DNA of 64,000 nt from DATJGR01 sp963735085 (GCA_963735085.1 CAVTJP010000005.1:2542001-2606000); one strand, 5' to 3'. Positions 45,512 to 55,288 are shown, numbered from the stretch's first letter. The notes: a model not told the origin generated them from the letters alone. Made by a program: numbers and translations.

Positions 45512-46792
45512 TCAGTCGAACAGGCGCTTGCCGCTCGCAAAGATCAGGTAGAACACCATGCCGAATAGATAGATGCCGGCCGCGACCTGAAATACCAGCG
45601 TCCACGAATTCGTGTAACTCAGAATCAGGCCGCTGACGTAGACACCGATGATGCCGGGTATGGTGCCCGCGGTATTCGACAGACCCATCAGCACGCCGGC
45701 GTAGCGCGGCGCAATGTCGAGGTGATTGACGCCAAAGCCACCCGCCGCGCAAGCGCCGAGGACGCTGCCAAGCGACATCAGTGCAATCGCCGCCGGCGCA
45801 TTGTGAATGTAGCCGACGAACATCAAGGTCGTCGCAGCGCCACCGAAGCCGATAGTCTGCATGGTCTTGCGCGCGGTGGTCACTTCCCAACCGCGCTTGA
45901 TCAGTCGATCCGCGAACCAACCTGCGACATTGAGGAACAGGAACGAGCACAGCGATGGTATGACCGCGAACAAACCGACCGAGGCGAAGTCGACACCGAG
46001 GCCCTTGGTAATGTACGTCGGCATCCACGCGAGCAGCACGTAGCCGCCCCAGTTGGTGCAGAAATGCCCCACGATGATGGCCCACACCGGCGCGCAACTG
46101 AGCAGTTCGCGTAGTGTCGGTGCCACCGGTGAGTCGCTCGGGTTCAACGTGATCGCGCTCCGTTCGTGCGCGCCGATCGTTGGGTGCAGTTCGGGATCTG
46201 CAGTAATGCGCGTGTGCCAGAACCACCACCAGACGAGACCGGCCGCGCCGAACGAATAGAACGCCCACGGCCAGCCCCAGTGAATCACGATGATCGGCGT
46301 GAGCAGCAGTGCGAGTACGCTGCCCAGCGGAATGGCCGAGAAGATGACACCGATCGCGCGCGCACTTTCGGTGTTGGGCAGCCAGCGGCCGAACAAGCTG
46401 TAGATCGATGGAAACGTGACGCCTTCGCCGATGCCCATGCCGATGCGCGCGAACAACAGCGCGCTGAATCCGGCGAATGCGGCAAGCGGCGTGAGCATCG
46501 TGAATAGCGACCACGACAGCACACCGATGCCGAGCACCACTTTGCCGCCGAAGCGATCGGCCAGGCGGCCGCCGATGACCTGCGTTGCGAGATAGCCGAG
46601 GAAGAACGCCGACAGCACCGTGCCTTGGGTCGCCGGGTCCCAGCCCAGTTCGGTTGCCATCGGAATGATCGCGACCGAAATGTTGACGCGATCCATGTAG
46701 CAGATGAACACCGCGCCGAACGACAACAGGACGAGCGTGTAGCGTCGCGGCCAATACTTAGTCAGCCGCAGTGCGGCGTCATGTTGCTGCAT
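45512..46792 (-). CDS. MFS transporter, anion:cation symporter (ACS) family
   Basis: 426 aa, twelve hydrophobic segments. ACS hallmarks: RYTLVLLSFGAVFICYMDRVNISVAI in TM1 (the DRxNxS pattern), GGRLADRFGGKVVL after TM2, and RIGMGIGEGVTFPSIYSLFGRWLP in TM4. This family moves organic anions such as glucarate, phthalate, hexuronate and sialic acid with H+ or Na+. Substrate unknown. Same strand as, and 71 bp downstream of, the peroxiredoxin gene. Confidence 0.92.
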   Translation of the reverse strand: MQQHDAALRLTKYWPRRYTLVLLSFGAVFICYMDRVNISVAIIPMATELGWDPATQGTVLSAFFLGYLATQVIGGRLADRFGGKVVLGIGVLSWSLFTMLTPLAAFAGFSALLFARIGMGIGEGVTFPSIYSLFGRWLPNTESARAIGVIFSAIPLGSVLALLLTPIIVIHWGWPWAFYSFGAAGLVWWWFWHTRITADPELHPTIGAHERSAITLNPSDSPVAPTLRELLSCAPVWAIIVGHFCTNWGGYVLLAWMPTYITKGLGVDFASVGLFAVIPSLCSFLFLNVAGWFADRLIKRGWEVTTARKTMQTIGFGGAATTLMFVGYIHNAPAAIALMSLGSVLGACAAGGFGVNHLDIAPRYAGVLMGLSNTAGTIPGIIGVYVSGLILSYTNSWTLVFQVAAGIYLFGMVFYLIFASGKRLFD

Positions 46793-46863
46793 CGAAAAGT
46801 GATCCCCAGCCCCTGCGTCCGCACCGATGGTACGTCAGCACACCGTCGACTGTCCGGAGCGAT

Positions 46864-47610
46864 TCAGGAGTCTGGTTTGACGCCGATGTCCGTCAGCGCG
46901 TGCTGCAGGGTCTTGATGCCGGCGCTTATCTTGCCTTGTGCGCACTGATCGGACCCTTGCTCGCGATCGAGTTCGGCTTTCCTGAGCTTATTGACGTTCA
47001 CCGAGGATTTCTCGGCTGCGTCGTATTGTGCTTCGAGCGCTGTACAGTGCGCCGCGGTCGCCTGGTCGGTTTCGGTGTTGCGGATCGGCACATTGATATT
47101 GCCGAGTGTCGCGGCGATGTCCTGCGCGGCGGTGGCGGGATTCACATGGCGATCGATTGCCAGGATATTGCCGTCGGTGCCGATAACGAATGTGGTGCGG
47201 TTCGCCACACCTAATGCGTTCAGCACGCCATAGGCGCGCGCAATCGACTTCGTCGGATCCGACAACAACGGAAAATCGGCATTCTGCTGCGTAGCGAAGC
47301 CCTTGTTCTTGTCGATCGGATCGACGCTCGCCATGAAGTAGGTGACGTCGTAGTGCCTGATGAGATCGCCGTGTTCGGCGAGCGATTTACATTCGATCGT
47401 GCAGCCGCTGGTGTACGCCTTCGGGTACCACGCGAGCACGACGGTCTGCTTGCCTTTGAAATCGGCCAGCGCGTGAGTCCTGCCATCGGTGCCTTCCAGT
47501 GAAAACGGCGGCGCCGGATCGCCGACAGCGAGGTCTGCGGCATGGCTGGCGATCGGCAACACGGTAGCAACGCACCATGCGATCACGACGAATATGTGGC
47601 CAAGTCTCAT
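46864..47610 (-). CDS. Exported Bcp/PrxQ-type peroxiredoxin with C-terminal extension
   Basis: 248 aa from ATG 47610. Sec signal (VVIAWCVATVLPIASHAA) then a thioredoxin-like peroxiredoxin: VGDPAPPFSLEGTDG, the active site AYTSGCTIECKSLAE with peroxidatic Cys70 and a second Cys74, and FPLLSDPTKSIARAYGV. From about residue 175 a helical, charged extension of about 70 residues follows (HCTALEAQYDAAEKS), absent from ordinary Bcp (about 155 aa). It should reduce periplasmic peroxides; its reductant is unknown. Confidence 0.87.
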   Translation of the reverse strand: MRLGHIFVVIAWCVATVLPIASHAADLAVGDPAPPFSLEGTDGRTHALADFKGKQTVVLAWYPKAYTSGCTIECKSLAEHGDLIRHYDVTYFMASVDPIDKNKGFATQQNADFPLLSDPTKSIARAYGVLNALGVANRTTFVIGTDGNILAIDRHVNPATAAQDIAATLGNINVPIRNTETDQATAAHCTALEAQYDAAEKSSVNVNKLRKAELDREQGSDQCAQGKISAGIKTLQHALTDIGVKPDS

Positions 47611-47653
47611 GTTTACTCCGGGCGCCATGCGCGTGGTTACGTGGGGTACCGCA

Positions 47654-48823
47654 TTACAGTTCGGGCACCGTGTGGGGGTTCACCAACGATTGCGTCGAGG
47701 GATTTGCGATGGGGCTTGCCAGCTTCTGTGTGGTGCCGTCGCACCAGCGGTTCTCGATCGGGTGGCCCGAGATCAGATTGTCAACCCAGCCTACGAGGCT
47801 CTGTCCTTCGCAACTCGTCTTGTACACTGCGTCGGTGCGCAAAATGACATGGCGCGTACCCGGATAGATGAAGCTGTGGAAATTTGGCGCGTCGATGCGG
47901 ACTTCGTTCAGATTACAGGTCAGCGGTTTGGTCAGCCGTTGCGTCGGCGTGCCCAACTTAGACATGAAGCGGCGCTGTACGGCGTCATTGGCAAAATTGA
48001 CCTGCCCGAGGCGCGCGCGAGGATGGCGTTGTGCAGCGGCGATGTAAAACGATTCGAAGTAGACGCGGTCGGGATCCTTATACGCCGGTAGTTCCGGCAG
48101 CGCATCGAGCACACCCCATTCGCGAAGCGCTGTGTTGGCGCCGAGCGAACGATATCCGCCGGCGGAATCACCGAGCACGATCAACTGCGCAGCCGGCCAA
48201 CGATCACCAATCTCGACCGCCCAGTAGGCAGCGCCGATGGCGCCGTCACCGTCACCACTGACAAACAATGTCGTCGGATCGAAGCCACGCGATTTCAACC
48301 AATCGAACGCGGCCAGCGTATTGCGGGCGCCTTCATGGGCGAAGTGAAGCGTGGTTCCGTCGGCGCGTTTGTAGTTGACTGAGCGTCGACCAATGTGTGC
48401 GTCGCCGGTACATTCGGGTAACAGCACCACGCTGTAATCGTGCAGCGGATTGCTGGCGCGGTTGCTATCGAACAGTCCGCCAAGCCGCGGCGGTCGCGTG
48501 GCGAGTTTGGCCGATGTGCCGGCGTCCGCAGTGCACAGCGTTGCGTTCCAGCACGCTCGGCCGCCTGCGAACCAGATTGCGAGTTTCTTTGCGCTGCCAC
48601 CGCGATACCAGAAATGCCAAGGCGAACCGTCCCAGCAGGTGGTGTCGTCGGGTGCCACCTCAACCCATCCATTCGTTTCGGTACTGCCCGCCTGCAAGGA
48701 CACATCAGGATGCGCGTTCGTTGGGGGCGCCTTCGTCACATCATCTGCCCGCACATAACCCGTGAACATGAGTGCGGCAGCGCAAAGTACGTGAAGCAGA
48801 TTCCGCAGTGTTGGTAACGACAT
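47654..48823 (-). CDS. Pectin-acetylesterase-like exported protein, nucleophile motif altered
   Basis: 389 aa from ATG 48823 with a signal peptide (RNLLHVLCAAALMFTGYVRA). The plan matches pectin acetylesterase (PAE/Notum) proteins: IWFAGGRACWNATLC (85-97), HDYSVVLLPECTGDAHIG, and LIVLGDSAGGYRS (214-226) after the elbow. The elbow, usually GxSAGG/S, reads VSGDGDGAIGAAY (188-200), so the usual Ser is missing. It may be non-catalytic, use another residue, or be a relative. Located 43 bp upstream of the peroxiredoxin on the same strand. Confidence 0.7.
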   Translation of the reverse strand: MSLPTLRNLLHVLCAAALMFTGYVRADDVTKAPPTNAHPDVSLQAGSTETNGWVEVAPDDTTCWDGSPWHFWYRGGSAKKLAIWFAGGRACWNATLCTADAGTSAKLATRPPRLGGLFDSNRASNPLHDYSVVLLPECTGDAHIGRRSVNYKRADGTTLHFAHEGARNTLAAFDWLKSRGFDPTTLFVSGDGDGAIGAAYWAVEIGDRWPAAQLIVLGDSAGGYRSLGANTALREWGVLDALPELPAYKDPDRVYFESFYIAAAQRHPRARLGQVNFANDAVQRRFMSKLGTPTQRLTKPLTCNLNEVRIDAPNFHSFIYPGTRHVILRTDAVYKTSCEGQSLVGWVDNLISGHPIENRWCDGTTQKLASPIANPSTQSLVNPHTVPEL

Positions 48824-48933
48824 GAAATGGAACACTTTGTTGGCAGCGAACTGCGCGCAGGATAGAGAGGTTGGCTCCATGCCACAATCGGACCCCTTGA
48901 AATGCGCCGCGCAATCGGTCTTGATGTGCCCGC

Positions 48934-51072
48934 ATGATATTCCGGGCATTTCTTCTACTGCTGCTGCCGCTGCTGGCGGTTGCGCCGGTCGCACTGGCGA
49001 ATGTCGAGTCGGCGCACGCGACTTCCGAGCCAACACACGCGAATTCCAATCCCGCGCCCGCGAATTCCGGGCCCGCGCATGCGAACTCATTGGCGCGTCC
49101 AGCGTCATTGCAACCCGCGATTGATTTCTGGCGCCGCGTCTACACCGAAATCACCACCGACGAGGGCTTCATTCACGACGATGAGCGCCTCGACATCGTC
49201 TACGAAACTGTCCGACTGTCCAGTTCGGATAACCGGGCGCGACGCGCCACCGCGCGTCATGCGACCGAACGCTATGTGCACGCGCTGAAGGCGGTTGCCG
49301 GCGGCAAGCGTGATCATCTCGATGCCGCCGAGCAGCGCGTCGTGGCGCTGTGGGGGCCGAATATCGACGCCAAAGCGTTGACACGGGCGGCGCAGCGGGT
49401 GCGATTCCAGTTGGGCCAGGCGGACAAGTTCCGTGCCGGGCTGATCCGGTCCGGCGCCTGGCGGCAATTCATCCGCAAGACGATAACCGATGCCGGATTG
49501 CCGCAGGAGATCGCCTCGCTGCCGCACGTCGAGTCGTCGTTCAACCCGGCCGCCTACTCGAAGGTCGGCGCGGCCGGCATGTGGCAGTTCATGCGCTCCA
49601 CCGGACGGCGCTTCATGCGCATCGACAACGTCGTCGATGAGCGCCTGGATCCGTACAAGTCCACTGTCGCGGCGGCATTGCTGATGCAGCAGAACTACGA
49701 GGTCACGGGCACCTGGCCACTCGCAATCACGGCGTATAACCATGGCGCTGCCGGCATGCGGCGCGCCATTGCTCAAGTGGGTAGCAACGACATCGCGGTG
49801 ATCGTACGCAAGTACAACAGCCGTAGCTTTGGTTTCGCATCGCGAAACTTTTACGCGGCGCTGTTGGCGGCGGTCGACATCGATGATGACCCGGCACACT
49901 ATTTTGGCGTGTTCGATCGCCACCCACAGGACAGCAGCCGGGTGATGGTGATGCCACATTTCGTCGACGCCAGCACCCTTGTGAAATCGTTGGGCGTGCG
50001 GGAACAGGTGTTGGAAGAGATCAATCCCAGCCTCAGGGCGACCGTCTGGAACGGTTCGAAAAAAGTCCCGAAGGGTTATGAACTCAGGGTGCCGTTGTCG
50101 GCTGGAAACCCGAAGATTCTGCTCGCGTCAGTACCGGGCAATGCCTGGGATTCGAAGCAGACCCCGGACCTGTTCCATGTCGTTCAGCGCGGCGAGACGC
50201 TATCATCAATCGCGCCACGCTACGGCGCCCGCATCTCGCAACTCGTGGCGATCAACAATCTGCCGAGCGCGTCGCGCATCCGAATTGGCCAAAAGCTGAT
50301 TCTGCCGGCCGGCGCTCCGCAATACGCCGCGCGGGCTGCTGTTGTCCACCCCGGTTCCGCGCCGAGCCGTCCCGAAACAGTGGCGGCGCCGGTGACGGTT
50401 GCGCTGGCTGATGTGTCTGCGCCGGACGTCGCGTTGGCGCCAACGGATGCCGATGCGCCCGATGCAACGGATGCCGACGCGAGCACTGCGACGGATACCG
50501 ATACCGATGCTGGCACGGATACAGACGCCGGTGACGATGCAGTCGGCACTGATCAGGAGGTTGCTGCTGGATCGACACCAAAAGGACCGAGTTCCAAGGC
50601 CGCCGCAGCCGTTGCGATTGAACAGCAGCAACTGGCCGCTGATCCCAGCGACTACACAGTGGCCGACGATCGTACGATCCTGGTTCAGGAAGACGAGACC
50701 ATCGGCCATTACGCCGATTGGCTCGGTATCAAAACCAGCGAGGTGCGCACGCTCAATCATATGCACCACACCTCGGCGGTACGAGTCGGCCGCCGTCTGA
50801 AGCTCGACTTCTCCAAAGTCAGTACTGAACAGTTCGAGGCCACCCGGATGGCATATCACCGTGCCTTGCAGGAACAGTTCTTCGCCGACCACCAGATCGT
50901 CTCCACCAGCGAGCACACCGTGAAATCGGGTGAGTCGATCTGGGTACTCGCCGGGCAGCGCTATGACGTGCCGATCTGGCTGTTGCGGCAATACAATCCC
51001 GATCTCGACCTGGCGCGCGTGAGACCGTCGACGCGGGTCGTCATTCCGATTCTGGCGAGTCCTGGCGCGTGA
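48934..51072 (+). CDS. mltD: Membrane-bound lytic murein transglycosylase D with LysM domains
   Basis: 712 aa. Signal (FLLLLLPLLAVAPVALA) followed by an Ala/Asn/Ser/His-rich linker made of short repeats (HANS/PANS). The SLT domain has catalytic Glu200 in LPHVESSFNP and GAAGMWQFMRSTGRRFM, ending at AYNHGAAGMRRAI. Three LysM modules follow (about 414-463, 590-630, 662-708). Between the first two is a low-complexity D/T/A linker from residue about 506. It cleaves peptidoglycan glycan strands. Its stop overlaps the start of the ydbH-like gene (GTGA), so it heads the envelope operon. Confidence 0.93.
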   Translation: MIFRAFLLLLLPLLAVAPVALANVESAHATSEPTHANSNPAPANSGPAHANSLARPASLQPAIDFWRRVYTEITTDEGFIHDDERLDIVYETVRLSSSDNRARRATARHATERYVHALKAVAGGKRDHLDAAEQRVVALWGPNIDAKALTRAAQRVRFQLGQADKFRAGLIRSGAWRQFIRKTITDAGLPQEIASLPHVESSFNPAAYSKVGAAGMWQFMRSTGRRFMRIDNVVDERLDPYKSTVAAALLMQQNYEVTGTWPLAITAYNHGAAGMRRAIAQVGSNDIAVIVRKYNSRSFGFASRNFYAALLAAVDIDDDPAHYFGVFDRHPQDSSRVMVMPHFVDASTLVKSLGVREQVLEEINPSLRATVWNGSKKVPKGYELRVPLSAGNPKILLASVPGNAWDSKQTPDLFHVVQRGETLSSIAPRYGARISQLVAINNLPSASRIRIGQKLILPAGAPQYAARAAVVHPGSAPSRPETVAAPVTVALADVSAPDVALAPTDADAPDATDADASTATDTDTDAGTDTDAGDDAVGTDQEVAAGSTPKGPSSKAAAAVAIEQQQLAADPSDYTVADDRTILVQEDETIGHYADWLGIKTSEVRTLNHMHHTSAVRVGRRLKLDFSKVSTEQFEATRMAYHRALQEQFFADHQIVSTSEHTVKSGESIWVLAGQRYDVPIWLLRQYNPDLDLARVRPSTRVVIPILASPGA

Positions 51073-53744
51073 CCGCCCGGCGCGTGGCGCTGGGTGTCGT
51101 CGCGGTCGCCGCCGTCCTGTACAGCGTTTCACCATGGCTGATGTCACGCGCGCTGCCACCGGTGTTGGCGCATTGGGGTATCGAGTCCAGTCGATTTTCG
51201 TTTGGCTATCCCCGCTGGAATGGTATCGATGTCTCCGACTTCGAATTGACAGTGTCGAACGCGACGATCCTTGGCCACGGCGTGCACGTTACCTACGGTG
51301 CGGCAATCTTTCACGGCGATGTCGAATCGATTGTGATCGATGCGCTGACCATTCGCCTCGCAGCCAACAGCGAAGCGTCATCCACCGCGATGACATCGAT
51401 CGAGACGCCGCCGTTCTGGGCGCTGCTGCCGACGCGCCACCTGCGCATCTCGCAGATCGTGGTCTCGAACGCCGCGCCGGCTGTTTCGGCACGCGGCAGC
51501 ATTGCGCTGGATCCGGATGCACTGCGTGTTCAGATGCGCCTCGACAGTCCGCTGCTCGCATTGCCGCTGAGCGTGCGCGGAACCGCAGAGCCGGATGGAC
51601 GCGTGGGGTTCACGCTGCTGGAGCAGGGCTCGACCGTGCCGATCGGCTCGCTGACCGGAGCGCCCACCGACGATCATCGCAGCATGCAATTCGATGGTCG
51701 GTTCATGTTGTCGGGTCGGCCGCTCGCGCTTGCGGCAGCGTATGTCGATGTGTCGCAGGTGTCGGGCACCGTGCAGGCGGAGATTCACGCGCGTGTGCCG
51801 TGGCCGCTTTCACTTGCCGATGCATGGAAGCAGGTCGTGAGCGCCGGTGACTATCGGCTGGAACTGGCCGCCTCGAGCGCGCGCGTCACTGCGATGCAAG
51901 CCCGCGCGGCGGGCTCATTCACGGTTGCCAACGGAACTGTAAAGGCAGCGATCGATGCGGGCGGCGCCATTTCCGCAGACGCGCCCGAGCTGAAGCATGC
52001 CGCTAAGCGCCTTGAGCTTGGGTCTCGGGTATCGCTGACGAATGATCGCGTCGTCGAGGTCGAATACGCGCAGCGCGCGCTACGCGTCGGCGAGGGTCTG
52101 ACCGCCACGTTCAGTGCGGCGGGCAAGCCGTTTTCGTTTCGACCGAGCGGTGAATACGGCGATCGACATTTCGAGTTGGCGATTGCGGCTATCGATGGGG
52201 CACCGATCTTGTCAATCAGCGCCGCGCCGGAAGGTTCACAGACCGTATCGATGAAAGCGCGACTGGCACTGAACGGCACAGCCTTTCAACTCGTGTCGGA
52301 CTCGCTTGGCCTGCTGCGGGCGCGTGGACACCTTGATGCTGGTTTCGAGGGTGCGCTGCACTGGCCGCCGACGCCGGATGCTCTGCTGTACTACATGTCC
52401 AGGCAGGGAGCGTCTGAAGAGAAAATATCGGGTAGGGGGCGCTTTGACTTGGCGCTGGCCGGCCAACTCGAATCGAAGCAATCGTTCGACGTTGCAACCC
52501 AAGGCGATTACACACTTGGCCAGGCAGTCAAAGTATCGCTCGATCCGGACACGCATATCGCATTGCCCGCGGAAGGCATCGATGTATCCACAACTTCGGC
52601 ACTGAAATTGAACTGGCAGCCCACGCAAACGCGCCTCAGCCTCGATCCGGTCGACTTGAAGATCGCGTTGGCGCCGATCAGCGTCGGCCGACACACGCTG
52701 TCGTTGGACCGAATGTCGGTCACCGTCGAACGTGCGGTACTCGTTGGAGACGTGCTCACCGGATCAGCGCTGGTGCGCAGCCACGCGGGCCGCGACGCAT
52801 TGCCATTGCGAGTGGCCGTATCGCACGATCTGTCGAGTTCGATTGGTACGTTCTCGCTCAGCGCGGACTGGCAGGTGACCAGGCCGGTTCTGGCGACCCA
52901 GTTGCCTGGATACGGTGCCTCATACGATCTGGACGAAGGCAGCATTGCCGTGACGGTCGATGGTCGGTGGAATGCGTCGAAGGCGCTTACCTACAGCGCA
53001 AGCGGCCATATCCGAGTCGATGGGCGTCGCGCGCACTACGACGACTATGCAATCAGCGGACTCGCCGTAGATGTTCCGGTGAGGTTCGACACGGGATCTT
53101 ATGCCGTCGCCGATTCGAAAATTGCGGTCGACACCATAAATGTCGGCTTCCCGCTAACGAATGTGTCGCTTGATCTGGCGGTGTCGAACGGCACTGCAAC
53201 GATACGTGATCTATCCGGCTCGATATTGGGTGGCCGATTCTCCGCAGATCGATTCAACTACGCAATCGAAACGGACAAAAGTACGCCAACAATTGAACTG
53301 AGTGGCGTTTCGGTCGCCGATGTGCTGGCTCTCGAAGGCGGAGATGTGAGCGGTAGCGGCGTATTGGACGGCGCACTGCCGATCACGATCGACGGTGAAG
53401 CCTTCACGGTGAGCGGTGGACGCGTGGTCGCGCGCGCTCCAGGAGGCACCTTAATCTACAAAAACGCGGCGTCGTCTTCTGCGATGCTTGCGCAATCCGG
53501 CTTTGGCTTCGCGTTGCGCGCGCTCGAAGACTTTCATTACGACACGCTGGATGCAAAGGTGGCGCTTGCGAAGGACGGTGCGCTGACCCTCGGCGTGCAA
53601 TTGCAGGGTCGTAATCCGGCCGTTGAGCAGGGGCGTGCAATACAGTTCAACCTGAATTTGAACGAGAATCTGCCTGCGTTGCTGGAGAGCCTGCGCGCTG
53701 CAGAAAACGTCACCGACCGTGTTGAGCAACGTCTCGTACGCTGA
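51069..53744 (+). CDS. ydbH: YdbH-family AsmA-like intermembrane lipid transport protein
   Basis: 891 aa with GTG start overlapping the mltD stop. One N-terminal membrane anchor (VALGVVAVAAVLYSVSPWL) is followed by a long beta-rich periplasmic body, as in YhdP/TamB/YdbH proteins, and the C-terminal conserved YdbH region (RPTIEL-like stretches; YKNAASSSAMLAQSGFGFALRALEDF; LNENLPALLESL). E. coli YdbH acts with YnbE as a bridge for phospholipid movement to the outer membrane. The next two genes encode YnbE and YdbL homologues, which confirms the assignment. Confidence 0.9.
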   Translation: MTARRVALGVVAVAAVLYSVSPWLMSRALPPVLAHWGIESSRFSFGYPRWNGIDVSDFELTVSNATILGHGVHVTYGAAIFHGDVESIVIDALTIRLAANSEASSTAMTSIETPPFWALLPTRHLRISQIVVSNAAPAVSARGSIALDPDALRVQMRLDSPLLALPLSVRGTAEPDGRVGFTLLEQGSTVPIGSLTGAPTDDHRSMQFDGRFMLSGRPLALAAAYVDVSQVSGTVQAEIHARVPWPLSLADAWKQVVSAGDYRLELAASSARVTAMQARAAGSFTVANGTVKAAIDAGGAISADAPELKHAAKRLELGSRVSLTNDRVVEVEYAQRALRVGEGLTATFSAAGKPFSFRPSGEYGDRHFELAIAAIDGAPILSISAAPEGSQTVSMKARLALNGTAFQLVSDSLGLLRARGHLDAGFEGALHWPPTPDALLYYMSRQGASEEKISGRGRFDLALAGQLESKQSFDVATQGDYTLGQAVKVSLDPDTHIALPAEGIDVSTTSALKLNWQPTQTRLSLDPVDLKIALAPISVGRHTLSLDRMSVTVERAVLVGDVLTGSALVRSHAGRDALPLRVAVSHDLSSSIGTFSLSADWQVTRPVLATQLPGYGASYDLDEGSIAVTVDGRWNASKALTYSASGHIRVDGRRAHYDDYAISGLAVDVPVRFDTGSYAVADSKIAVDTINVGFPLTNVSLDLAVSNGTATIRDLSGSILGGRFSADRFNYAIETDKSTPTIELSGVSVADVLALEGGDVSGSGVLDGALPITIDGEAFTVSGGRVVARAPGGTLIYKNAASSSAMLAQSGFGFALRALEDFHYDTLDAKVALAKDGALTLGVQLQGRNPAVEQGRAIQFNLNLNENLPALLESLRAAENVTDRVEQRLVR

Positions 53745-53814
53745 GTGTCGCCGATCAAAGGTTGGTGATAGGGTGGCACCGCTTACCGCAAGCAATCTTA
53801 CTCAGGGAATTGCG

Positions 53815-54015
53815 ATGTCGCGACCGAGGCCGTTCTACCGCTCCACTGCGCTGCTGGCGATTCTGATCGCACTCTGCGCATGCACGCCGACCGTGAAGGT
53901 TGCGACGGACGAGCCGATCACGATCAACCTCAACGTCAACATACATCACGAAATTCTCGTCAAGGTCGACAAGCAGCTCGATTCCGCCATCGACCATAAC
54001 AGCGACATATTTTGA
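53815..54015 (+). CDS. ynbE: YnbE-family outer-membrane lipoprotein
   Basis: 66 aa from ATG 53815, 70 bp after ydbH. Lipobox ALCAC (Cys about 23), then TPTVKVATDEPITINLNVN, the conserved YnbE core, and a C-terminal helix. In E. coli YnbE multimerises and binds the C-terminus of YdbH so that the bridge reaches the outer membrane. Its small size and lipobox fit. Confidence 0.9.
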   Translation: MSRPRPFYRSTALLAILIALCACTPTVKVATDEPITINLNVNIHHEILVKVDKQLDSAIDHNSDIF

Positions 54016-54026
54016 GGGGCACGAAT

Positions 54027-54368
54027 ATGCTTCGACGACTGCTCTTGCTATTTCTGATGCTGGCGCCGACCGCGGCGTTCGCAATGACACTCGATGAAGC
54101 GCGCGAGCAGGGTCTGGTTGGCGAAGATTCAACCGGCTATGTGGCGGCGGTATCGGCGAGCCCGACTCAAGCGGTGCAGGCGCTGGTGACCGAGGTGAAC
54201 GAAAAACGTCGTGCCGTCTATGAGCAGGTCGCGAAGCAGACGTCGACATCGTCAGATCCGGTCACCGCGGACCAGGTCGCCCGGATCGGCGCGCCCAAGC
54301 TGTTCGAAAAGGCCGCGCCAGGTACGTATCTTCGCGCTCCGGGCCACGGGTGGCAGAAGAAGCCGTAG
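54027..54368 (+). CDS. ydbL: YdbL family (DUF1318) exported protein
   Basis: 113 aa from ATG 54027, 11 bp after ynbE, with GAGGGG upstream. A signal peptide (RRLLLLFLMLAPTAAFA) is followed by the DUF1318 core: MTLDEAREQGLVGEDSTGYVAAV, VNEKRRAVYEQVAK and ARIGAPKLFEKAAPGTYLR. In E. coli YdbL is the third member of the ydbH operon and modulates the YdbH-YnbE complex. The conserved gene order is retained here. Confidence 0.9.
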   Translation: MLRRLLLLFLMLAPTAAFAMTLDEAREQGLVGEDSTGYVAAVSASPTQAVQALVTEVNEKRRAVYEQVAKQTSTSSDPVTADQVARIGAPKLFEKAAPGTYLRAPGHGWQKKP

Positions 54369-54399
54369 TGCGCTCACGGGTAAAAACCGGCCCGGTGCG

Positions 54400-55212
54400 T
54401 TACCGGTTTCGCATCAGGCACTCCTGCATGGCGGATGCGATCAGCGTGCCATCGGTCTGATAGATCTCCCCGCGGCTGTATCCGCGCGCTTGTGATGCGG
54501 ACGGACTGTCGAGGTCGTACAGCAGCCACTGATCGACCCGAATATCTCGGTGAAACCACAGCGCGTGGTCGAGGCTCGCGCGCTGCAGTCGCGCGCGATC
54601 GATCGGCCGATGCGGCAGTCGCGCCGTCGACATCAGATCCGAGTCCGATTGATACGTCAGCAGGCACGCGTGCATGAGCGAATCATCGCCGACGTCGCCG
54701 TTCGCACGAAACCAGACGCGTTTGTACGGTGGCCGCGGCGTGTCCTGCACATGCGACTTCCAGTCCTCCATCATTGCGATGAATGCGCCCCGCTGCAGCG
54801 CCGGGGGGACTTTCGCCGGTGGATCGCGCAGCACGGTTCTGGCCTGATGCACCAAGCCGCCTTCGACATGTTGAAACGACGTCGACATTTCGAAGATCGC
54901 GTGGCCGCGCTGAATGGCGACCACGCGTCGGGTCACGAACGAGCGTCCATCGCGAATCCTGTCCACCGACATCAACACCGGCACGGTCGGGTCGCCGGGT
55001 CGCAGGAAATAGCCATGCAGCGAGTGGACGCGCAACTCTGCGGCCAGCGTCGCCGTGGGCAGTGTCCGTCCGGCGGCCATCAGCGCCTGCGCCATGATCT
55101 GGCCGCCGAACACGCGGCCTTCGGTGCCGGACGGATGGTGCGCGCGAAACAGATTCTGCTCGATCGACTCGAGATCGAGAATGCGCAGCAGTTCGGGTAA
55201 GGCGGGGTCCAT
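54400..55212 (-). CDS. tesB: Acyl-CoA thioesterase II (TesB)
   Basis: 270 aa from ATG 55212. A double hot-dog thioesterase: LLRILDLESIEQNLFRAHHP, then GRVFGGQIMAQALMAAGRTL and HSLHGYFLRPGD in the first half. The second half has catalytic Asp in LDHALWFHRD. It hydrolyses medium- and long-chain acyl-CoAs. It is divergent from the diiron operon with 173 bp between starts, so the two may share a regulatory region. Confidence 0.93.
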   Translation of the reverse strand: MDPALPELLRILDLESIEQNLFRAHHPSGTEGRVFGGQIMAQALMAAGRTLPTATLAAELRVHSLHGYFLRPGDPTVPVLMSVDRIRDGRSFVTRRVVAIQRGHAIFEMSTSFQHVEGGLVHQARTVLRDPPAKVPPALQRGAFIAMMEDWKSHVQDTPRPPYKRVWFRANGDVGDDSLMHACLLTYQSDSDLMSTARLPHRPIDRARLQRASLDHALWFHRDIRVDQWLLYDLDSPSASQARGYSRGEIYQTDGTLIASAMQECLMRNR

Positions 55213-55288
55213 GGGGCCGGCATTATAGGATGTGCAAATGCCGACGGATTGTTGAGTCGGAGTCACAGTACTTTTTCGGGATGCGTCA

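Noticed and set aside
45342..46754. 470-codon minus-strand frame overlapping the MFS gene and the end of dinB
   Set aside because: It is a shifted frame of the ACS transporter with His/Arg-rich, non-membrane composition; the transporter frame is clearly the real one.
50452..50560. Asp/Thr-rich tandem repeat in mltD as a possible CRISPR or minisatellite
   Set aside because: It is a short in-frame low-complexity linker between LysM modules with irregular units, not a repeat-spacer array.
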